Source: Candidatus Latescibacterota bacterium (GTDB taxonomy: Bacteria; Eisenbacteria; RBG-16-71-46; SZUA-252). Taken from it: a stretch of 6,442 nt of DNA. The stretch covers positions 1 to 6,442 of the forward strand of contig JACQPZ010000159.1 of NCBI GenBank assembly GCA_016207265.1, written 5' to 3'. Every line of letters starts with the position of its first letter. Position 1 is the stretch's first letter. Below the pieces are notes generated by a model that saw only the letters and a program-made list of their open reading frames with translations, was not told the origin of the DNA and did not search any database. Shown in pieces: positions 1 to 4,991 of the stretch. Made by a program: the position numbers and the translations under genes.

Positions 1-1358
1 AGGATCGCGATCGAATTCGTGAACCGGTTCAGCACGAAGAGCTGGTTCCGGGAGGCGTCGAGCGCGAGCCCCGTGGGACCGCGCGGCTCGTCCAGCGCAA
101 TCGCCGGAGGCGAAGGCGCTCCGTTCGTCGCGATCCGGTTCGTCACGGTCCCGGCGAGGTCGAGCACCCCGACCCGGCTCGAGCCCATGGCGGCGACGTA
201 GACTTTTCCGGCGGCCGAGCTGACCGCGACGTCCACCGGCTCGGCGAGGCTCAGGTCGCGCTCCGACTGAGGTCCCGGGCTCACGGCGTAGTCGATGTGG
301 CTGTTCAGATGCATGGCCGTGACGGCGCCCGCCCCTCCGGAGGCGATCAGCGTGACCCGGTTCTGCGCGAACCGGCCCACGACATTGGGGATGAAGCGGG
401 TCTTGTTGAACGCCTCGGTATTCGTGACATAGAGCATCCCGGTGGCCGGATCCACCGCGATATTGAACAGGTTCGTCCCCACGTCGGAGACCTGCCTCGT
501 GACCGAGCCGGTGCTCGCGCTGATCACGGCCACGTCCCCGTCGGGAAGCGAGAAGCCCGCGGGCCGGGCGGCGTCCCAGATCTTCGGGGTCGGGAGGCCG
601 TCGTCCACCCAGTGCGTGCCGTCCCACTGGACGATGACCCCCACCGCCGGAGCGGCCGGGAGCGCCGGGTCCATGGGCGGGTTCGGGGGGGACGGCCCGC
701 CGAGCGACGTCACGACCTTCGCCGGGATGATCGTGGTCCGGTTCCCCGCGTCGAGCGCGCAGCAGTAGATCTCGGTCCCCCCGGCGTCCACGGCGAGCGC
801 CCGAGGATGGCGGGCGAAGATGGCGGTGGGCGCGAACGCCGGCGCCAGCGTGGCGGCGTCGTACGATTTCACGACGTCCTCCCCGCTCACGCATACGAAC
901 GCCTTCTCCGGCGTCCCCGCGAACGCGACGTCGGTGGGCTCGTCCCCCACCCGCAACGTCGCGACGACGCTCAGCGTATTCAGGTTCACGACGCTCACGT
1001 CGTCCGAGACGTGATTCACGACCCAGGCCGTGCTGTCGTTCTGCGCGCGGACGGAGACCGGCTCGAGCCCCACCGCCACCTCCCCCACCGTCACCAGCGA
1101 CCCCGCGCCGATCGTCAGGACCTCGAGCCTCGCGTCGGGCGTATTGAGCGCGAGGAGCCTCGTTCCGTCGGGCGTGATCGCGAGGGGATGGACCTGGAGC
1201 CCTTCGAAGTTCTTGTAGTCCGGGCTGACGGCGGTCGAGGATCGCAGGGTCGGCGGTCGGATCAGGAGCGGGATCGCGGCGAGCAGGGGTACGGCGAGAA
1301 TCGCAAGCTTCACGGCCGCACGGCGCGGGAAACGCGCGTGGGACTTCGCTCCGAGCAC
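1..1358 (-). CDS. Exported YVTN/NHL-type beta-propeller repeat protein, 3' end beyond window
   Basis: The frame is open from a GTG at 1358 to the left edge (452 complete codons, no stop), so the C-terminus is missing. The start is supported by a strong GGAGGG six bases upstream. Residues 1-16 are basic, residues 17-33 are a hydrophobic stretch (LAILAVPLLAAIPLLI), and Pro/Ser/Thr follow: a Sec signal peptide or N-terminal anchor, so the protein is probably exported. The rest is a series of propeller-blade repeats. The clearest are around residues 56-80 (HPLAITPDGTRLLALNT), 98-140, 140-170 (EPTDVAFAGTPEKAFVC), 295-315 (LFNIAVDPATGMLYVTNT), 373-402 (EPVDVAVSSAAGKVYVAAMG) and 426-450. A Pro-rich insert with two Trp residues lies at about 218-262 between blades. 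Such propellers usually bind ligands or partners, or scaffold attached domains. No catalytic motif or CxxCH haem site is visible in this part. I recall similar N-terminal phrases from large multidomain surface propellers, some with cytochrome-peroxidase-like C-termini, but cannot test that here. The family is fairly certain; the function is unknown. Confidence 0.85.
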   Translation of the reverse strand, partial: MLGAKSHARFPRRAAVKLAILAVPLLAAIPLLIRPPTLRSSTAVSPDYKNFEGLQVHPLAITPDGTRLLALNTPDARLEVLTIGAGSLVTVGEVAVGLEPVSVRAQNDSTAWVVNHVSDDVSVVNLNTLSVVATLRVGDEPTDVAFAGTPEKAFVCVSGEDVVKSYDAATLAPAFAPTAIFARHPRALAVDAGGTEIYCCALDAGNRTTIIPAKVVTSLGGPSPPNPPMDPALPAAPAVGVIVQWDGTHWVDDGLPTPKIWDAARPAGFSLPDGDVAVISASTGSVTRQVSDVGTNLFNIAVDPATGMLYVTNTEAFNKTRFIPNVVGRFAQNRVTLIASGGAGAVTAMHLNSHIDYAVSPGPQSERDLSLAEPVDVAVSSAAGKVYVAAMGSSRVGVLDLAGTVTNRIATNGAPSPPAIALDEPRGPTGLALDASRNQLFVLNRFTNSIAI

Positions 1359-1364
1359 GGGGAC

Positions 1365-1370
1365 CCCTCC
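1365..1370 (-). promoter_or_regulatory. Shine-Dalgarno site fixing the GTG start of the propeller gene
   Basis: On the minus strand GGAGGG lies six bases before the GTG at 1358. It is the best ribosome-binding match upstream of this frame and puts the start just before the basic residues and hydrophobic segment of the presumed signal sequence. The G run is followed directly by TCCCC, so a small local fold over the site is possible. Confidence 0.65.
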
Positions 1371-1379
1371 GATCGCCTT

Positions 1380-1407
1380 GCGCCGCGACGTCGTGCAGAG
1401 CCGGCGC
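1380..1407 (-). promoter_or_regulatory. Possible stem-loop in the 5' untranslated region of the propeller gene
   Basis: On the minus strand GCGCCG (1407-1402) can pair with CGGCGC (1385-1380). This gives a six-base-pair all-GC stem with a 16-base loop that contains the palindrome GACGTC. It lies between the predicted transcription start near 1417 and the Shine-Dalgarno site at 1370, and ends nine bases before that site. No U-run follows, so it is not an intrinsic terminator. It could stabilise the leader or tune translation. In DNA this GC-rich, short inverted repeats also arise by chance, so confidence is low. Confidence 0.25.
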
Positions 1408-1423
1408 GCAGCCTCAACACTTT

Positions 1424-1452
1424 ATTATACCACGGCTTGTCCTTGATTGCAA
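1424..1452 (-). promoter_or_regulatory. Sigma70-like extended -10 promoter for the propeller gene, overlapping the glycosyltransferase stop
   Basis: On the minus strand TTGCAA (1452-1447) is followed after exactly 17 bases by a consensus TATAAT (1429-1424). The TATAAT is preceded by TGG, which makes an extended -10 element. The -35 matches TTGACA at four of six positions. The predicted start of transcription is near 1417, giving a leader of about 59 bases before the GTG at 1358. This is one of only two AT-rich islands in the window. The -10 hexamer consists of the end of the last sense codon, the TAA stop and the first base of a second TAA of the upstream glycosyltransferase gene. The match is read directly from the sequence; activity is inferred. 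Confidence 0.6.
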
Positions 1453-2615
1453 GCGGCCGCCGGACGCTCCAGCGCCCCCGGGTCGTCGTGCCGCCTTTGG
1501 AATGCCGCGTAGGCTTCCTCGAGGGTCGTCCTCATCCGGGACCGGTACACGTCCCTGCCGAACGCGACCGCGCGGCGGCGCAGCATCTCGGGATCGAATC
1601 GGCGGCGCCCGAGCCCGGCGATCGCGGCTTCCAGCCCGGCCTCCGTCGGCTCCCGGAACAGCACGCCGTGCTCGGGCGTCACGGCGTCGAGCGCTCCCCC
1701 TTTCTCCAGCGCGACGACCGGACGGCCGCAGGCGAGCGCCTCGAGGGGCGCGATTCCAAAATCCTCTTCGTGCGCCTGGACGAGCGCGCGGCAGCCCCGG
1801 TACGCCTCGCGAAGGGCTTCCCGCGAGAGCCAGCTCTCGAACCGAACGGTGGGGCCGGCGATCGAGCGGAGGCGCCCGAGGTCGGGTCCCGATCCGACGA
1901 TGCGGAGGGGGAGCTTGAGCCGGTTCGCGACCCGAATCGTGAGATCCACTCCCTTGTAGGGCACGAGGGCCGACACGGCGAGGAGCGGGGCGTCCGCGGC
2001 CGGCTCGCGCCCGTCCCCCGGCGTGTAGAACTCCGTGTCCACCGGGGGGTGCACGACGAGCGCGGGCCGGCGGTAGTGCTTCCAGATCCGGTCCCGCACG
2101 TGGCGGGAGTTCGCCACGTAGAGATCCACGCGGTCCGCGCTGATGCGATCCCACATGCGGAACCGGTGCGCGATCCCCGGGGCCAGAAGCCGCGCGAGCG
2201 GGCCCGTCCTCCCCGGAGCGAAGTATTCGCCGTACAGATCCCAGAAGTACCGTACGGGCGTGTGGCAGTAGCAGACATGAAGCGTGTCGGAGCGCGTGAC
2301 CGCACCCTTCGCGGCGCAATGGCTGCTCGAGACGACGAGGTCGTAGGCGCTCAGGTCGAACGATTCGATCGCCTGCGGATACAGGGGCACGAGCCAGCGA
2401 TAGCGGCTTCTCCCGAACGGAAGCCGGGCGAGCCAGGATTCGCGGATCGTATGCGATTCGATCGCGCCGGCCACGCTCCCTTTCCGATGCACGAGGGTGA
2501 ACACGTCGGCCCGAGGGAATATCTCGCAGAGCACCTCGAGGCACCGCTCGCCCCCCCGCATGCCGGTCAGCCAGTCGTGCACCAGCGCGACCCTCAACGA
2601 CTCCAAGGACGTCAT
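1425..2615 (-). CDS. GT4-family glycosyltransferase, WbaZ-like (probable mannosyltransferase)
   Basis: This is a complete 396-residue GT-B enzyme expected at the cytoplasmic face of the membrane, where it would move a sugar from a nucleotide donor (GDP-mannose in the best-known relatives) onto a lipid-linked glycan. The N-terminal domain opens with RVALVHDWLTGMRGGE (residues 8-23) and contains DLVVSSSHCAAKG (92-104) and CYCHTPVRYFWD (115-126), hallmarks of the WbaZ-like subgroup. The C-terminal donor-binding domain shows VSALVPYKGVDL (214-225, with Lys221), GSGPDLGRL (241-249) and the EX7E motif E284-DFGIAPL-E292. In the phosphate-contact segment, the usual SRLVPYKR reads SALVPYKG, so both Arg residues are replaced. 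The ATG at 2615 has GGAGGG eight bases upstream, and family homology begins five to eight residues in. The frame stays open upstream to about 3266, but that part is antisense to the ligase gene. The gene ends in tandem TAA TAA. It is divergent from the O-antigen ligase gene, which supports a role in surface-glycan assembly. The exact sugar and linkage cannot be told. Confidence 0.92.
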   Translation of the reverse strand: MTSLESLRVALVHDWLTGMRGGERCLEVLCEIFPRADVFTLVHRKGSVAGAIESHTIRESWLARLPFGRSRYRWLVPLYPQAIESFDLSAYDLVVSSSHCAAKGAVTRSDTLHVCYCHTPVRYFWDLYGEYFAPGRTGPLARLLAPGIAHRFRMWDRISADRVDLYVANSRHVRDRIWKHYRRPALVVHPPVDTEFYTPGDGREPAADAPLLAVSALVPYKGVDLTIRVANRLKLPLRIVGSGPDLGRLRSIAGPTVRFESWLSREALREAYRGCRALVQAHEEDFGIAPLEALACGRPVVALEKGGALDAVTPEHGVLFREPTEAGLEAAIAGLGRRRFDPEMLRRRAVAFGRDVYRSRMRTTLEEAYAAFQRRHDDPGALERPAAACNQGQAVV

Positions 2616-2623
2616 GCGGGGGA

Positions 2624-2629
2624 CCCTCC
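2624..2629 (-). promoter_or_regulatory. Shine-Dalgarno site deciding the glycosyltransferase start
   Basis: GGAGGG on the minus strand lies eight bases before the ATG at 2615. This selects the ATG over the much longer upstream open frame that overlaps the divergent ligase gene. As at the propeller gene, the G run is followed immediately by TCCCC. Confidence 0.65.
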
Positions 2630-2638
2630 GTGGCTCGC

Positions 2639-2668
2639 TTGTGGATTCCCGACCTCGTGGAGATAATA
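2639..2668. promoter_or_regulatory. Candidate divergent promoter between glycosyltransferase and O-antigen ligase genes
   Basis: The 57-base gap holds one AT-rich island, GATAATA at 2662-2668. On the plus strand TTGTGG (2639-2644) and GATAAT (2662-2667) are 17 bases apart. This -10 matches consensus at five of six positions and keeps the key A and final T; the -35 matches only TTG. The predicted start near 2674 falls on the GTG at 2673, so the ligase message could be leaderless. On the minus strand the same island reads TATTAT (2668-2663), a five-of-six -10 that would give the glycosyltransferase a leader of about 40 bases; I see no convincing -35 for it. Both promoters would share the same bases and compete for polymerase. 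Activity is inferred. Confidence 0.4.
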
Positions 2669-2672
2669 GCGC

Positions 2673-4928
2673 GTGGCCGCGCCCCGACGAAAGAACGAGC
2701 CCCGCCGAAGATCGTCGCCGATCGGCTGGCTCGTGCTCGGCGCCCTGGCCGCCGCTCCCGCGGTCTTCACGCGATCCACGGTGGAGAGCTTCGAGTTCCC
2801 GAAGGCGACGCTCTGGATCACGGTCTCCCTCCTTCTCGCGGCGGCTGCGATCGCGACGGAGGGCACACGGGCCGGGAGCGAGGGACCCGGGCGTTGGCCG
2901 GCCGCGATTCCCGCGAGGCTCGTCCGCTGGGCGCGGAGCGATCCGACGGGCGCCTGCGTCGTCCTGTTCGTGATGTCGGCCGGCGCATCGACGGTCACGT
3001 CCATGAACCCGATCGTGGGTCTCCACGGGGCGCCCGACAGCTTCGCGGGGCTGCCCACGGCGATCGCCACGGCCTCGGTCTACTTCGCGTCGCGGGCGTT
3101 CTCTTCCGATCCCCGATGGCTCCCGCGAATCGCCGGCTCGGCCGCGATCGCGTCGGCCATCGCGGCGGGTTACGCGCTCCTCCAGCTCTCGGGCCTCGAT
3201 CCCCTCGGCTGGCATCGAACCGCTTCCTTCGGAGGAGCGGTTCGCATCTTCGGCACCCTGGGCCACCCGAACCTCCTCGGAGCGTACCTCGTCGCGGCGC
3301 TCCCCCTCGTCGTGTGGCGCGGGCTGCGCGCCGGCTCATGGGCATCCAAAGCCGGGTTTCTTGCCGTATCGGCGGCTTCGCTGGCCGCCATCGTCGCGAC
3401 GCTCTCCCGAGGAGCCTGGATCGCGGCGGCGGCCTCGCTCGCGGCGTGGCTCCTCCTGAGGCGGCGCGCGGCGGGCGCCGATTCCCGATCCGCGCGGGCC
3501 GCGGAGCCAAGGCGGTCCGGCGCGTCGCGTGGCGCGGCGTCCCGCACCTGGCTCGCCGCGGCGATCGGGCTCCTGGCGCTGGGAGCGGCGCTGATCCCGG
3601 TCGCGCGGTCGCTCGGACCGAGTCTCCCGCAGCGACTCCGGGAGATCGGGAGCCTCGCCTCCCCCACCACGCGATCCCGCCTCCTGATCTGGCAGGCGGG
3701 CGGGCGGATGGCGAAGGATCATCCGCTCTTCGGCGTGGGACTCGACGCGTTCAACTCCGCGTTCCCGAGGTACCGCACGCGCGAGTACTGGCGCGTCGAA
3801 TGGGGAGGCACGCCGACCAAGGCCCACAATGAGCTCGTGCAGATCGCGGCCACGCAAGGCGGCTTCGGACTCCTCGCAGCGCTCCTCGTGGTCGGCTTCG
3901 TGTCGCGCGCGACGTGGAGGGCCACCCGAGCGCGGAGCCCGCTCGACCGGGACGGGGCGGTGTTCTCCGGGGCGGCCCTCGTGGGATTCGCGACGCAGGA
4001 TCTCGCGAGCTTCACGACCGTCTCGACCGGAACGCTCGCGGCGGCGCTCGCGGGGTGGGTCGCCGCGCGCGATGGCGGGCGCGCGAACGACCCGGCACCC
4101 CCTCCGCGGCCGATCGACCCGGCACCGGGAGCTTGGGTCGCGGGCCTCCTCGGCGCGGGGCTTCTGTTCGTGCCCTTCGTGATGTCCCCCTGGCGCGCGG
4201 AGCGCGCCGCCCACGACGCGCTGGCCGCGCCCCTCTGGAGCCGCGAGCGGATCGAAGGTCTTCGAACGGCCGAGGCGATCACGCCGTGGAACGCGGGGTA
4301 TCCGGCGCGCCTCGGGAATTCGCTTCTCGTTCTCGCCCGCAGGGCCGAAGACCCGGAGGAACGCTGGGGGCTCCTCTCGCAGGCCTATTCTGCGTACGAG
4401 CGCGCGATCCGTCTCGAGCCGCATCGGGCCTTCGAGCGCTCGTGCATCGGCCGCGCTCTCGCGATGCAATCGGAGCTTCGGCCCGGCCTCGTCACGATGG
4501 ACCGCGCACGCGAGGCCTTCGAGGAAGCGCGACGCCTCGATCCCACGAACACGCTCGTCCTGTTACAGGAGGAAGACACCTACCTGGGCATGGGAAGGCA
4601 CGAAGAGGCGCGAGCCTCGGCCCTCCGCATCGCCGCCCTCGATCCCGAGTACGCGAAACCATTCGCGGACCTCGGGCTGATCGCCTCGCGGGCCGGCAGA
4701 TACGAGGGCGCCGCGGACACGCTCGAGCTCGCGGTCTCGAAGGATTTCCACGGCGATTCCGCCTCGGCGGCGGACGCGTGGAGCAACCTCTCGGGGGCAT
4801 ACGTCAACCTGGGACGCTACGAAGACGCGCTTCACGCCGCGGAACGCGCGCTCGAGGTCCTTCCCGAGCACGCCGCCGCCGTGAAGAACCGCGAGACGGC
4901 GCTGCGCGCGCTCGGCCGGCCGGGCTAG
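2673..4928 (+). CDS. O-antigen ligase family (Wzy_C) membrane protein with C-terminal TPR domain
   Basis: This is a complete 751-residue protein. The membrane part has about 13 hydrophobic segments, near residues 17-32, 44-61, 92-108, 124-141, 153-171, 199-215, 227-244, 249-262, 293-312, 393-411, 429-447, 450-464 and 486-504. Wzy_C/WaaL-type features include FGTLGHPNLLGAYL (193-206), TLSRGAW (243-249) and a large loop (313-392) with RSRLLIW (334-340), HPLFGVGLDAF (350-360) and AHNELVQIAATQGGFGL (384-400). His385, and Arg247 of SRGAW, are candidates for the conserved Arg/His pair of the family. Residues 505-751 hold about four TPR-like units (about 560-600, 610-643, 644-690, 699-748). Such enzymes act at the periplasmic face, transferring polymer from undecaprenyl diphosphate to lipid A-core or protein, or polymerising units; which one cannot be decided here. 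The GTG at 2673 is the first possible start after the in-frame TAG at 2667. A GGAG lies ten bases upstream, but it overlaps a candidate -10, so translation may instead be leaderless. The gene is divergent from the GT4 gene and convergent with gltX. Confidence 0.88.
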   Translation: MAAPRRKNEPRRRSSPIGWLVLGALAAAPAVFTRSTVESFEFPKATLWITVSLLLAAAAIATEGTRAGSEGPGRWPAAIPARLVRWARSDPTGACVVLFVMSAGASTVTSMNPIVGLHGAPDSFAGLPTAIATASVYFASRAFSSDPRWLPRIAGSAAIASAIAAGYALLQLSGLDPLGWHRTASFGGAVRIFGTLGHPNLLGAYLVAALPLVVWRGLRAGSWASKAGFLAVSAASLAAIVATLSRGAWIAAAASLAAWLLLRRRAAGADSRSARAAEPRRSGASRGAASRTWLAAAIGLLALGAALIPVARSLGPSLPQRLREIGSLASPTTRSRLLIWQAGGRMAKDHPLFGVGLDAFNSAFPRYRTREYWRVEWGGTPTKAHNELVQIAATQGGFGLLAALLVVGFVSRATWRATRARSPLDRDGAVFSGAALVGFATQDLASFTTVSTGTLAAALAGWVAARDGGRANDPAPPPRPIDPAPGAWVAGLLGAGLLFVPFVMSPWRAERAAHDALAAPLWSRERIEGLRTAEAITPWNAGYPARLGNSLLVLARRAEDPEERWGLLSQAYSAYERAIRLEPHRAFERSCIGRALAMQSELRPGLVTMDRAREAFEEARRLDPTNTLVLLQEEDTYLGMGRHEEARASALRIAALDPEYAKPFADLGLIASRAGRYEGAADTLELAVSKDFHGDSASAADAWSNLSGAYVNLGRYEDALHAAERALEVLPEHAAAVKNRETALRALGRPG

Positions 4929-4933
4929 GCCTT

Positions 4934-4991
4934 ACGCCGCGCGGGGGCTACGCCGTGGGCGCCACGCTGCGGGCGCTACGCCGCGGGCGCT
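4934..4991. repeat. Short tandem direct repeat, 14-base unit, across the convergent gap and the gltX stop
   Basis: Three adjacent 14-base copies of ACGCYGYGGGCGCY lie at 4950-4963, 4964-4977 and 4978-4991. They are preceded by a degenerate 16-base copy at 4934-4949. Copies three and four differ at one position; copy two differs from copy four at two. The repeat fills most of the 47-base space between the ligase stop (4928) and the gltX stop (TAG on the minus strand, 4978-4976), and it also encodes the last residues of GluRS (APAA). Because 14 is not a multiple of three, gain or loss of a unit would shift the C-terminal frame. No T-run accompanies it and I see no clear intrinsic terminator for either gene. 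Confidence 0.7.

Noticed and set aside
1359..1424. Riboswitch or small RNA in the propeller leader
   Set aside because: The leader is only about 59 bases, with one 6-base-pair stem and no motif of a riboswitch class that I recognise.
297..2666. Plus-strand open frame of 789 codons across the propeller and glycosyltransferase genes
   Set aside because: It is in exact codon register with both minus-strand genes. Its lack of stops follows from the rarity of TTA, CTA and TCA codons in GC-rich genes. The product is Arg/Pro/Gly-rich with no recognisable domain, it spans the intergenic gap, and the opposite-strand frames have clear homology.
2616..3266. Upstream extension of the glycosyltransferase frame to 613 codons
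   Set aside because: The extra 217 codons are antisense to the membrane part of the ligase gene and have low-complexity, Arg-rich composition. The family motif starts just after the ATG at 2615, which has a good ribosome-binding site.
2630..3832. Plus-strand 400-codon frame overlapping the 5' half of the ligase gene in another frame
   Set aside because: It gives an Arg/Gly/Pro-rich translation without motifs. The overlapping ligase frame shows clear membrane segments and family motifs over the same bases.
3336..4469. Minus-strand 377-codon frame opposite the ligase gene
   Set aside because: It is a charged, Arg/Glu-rich shadow of the in-register complement of the ligase codons, with no ribosome-binding context or recognisable domain.
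4950..4991. Intrinsic bidirectional terminator between the ligase gene and gltX
   Set aside because: GCGCC/GGCGC segments can pair weakly, but no T-run follows on either strand, and the pairing is explained by the direct repeats.
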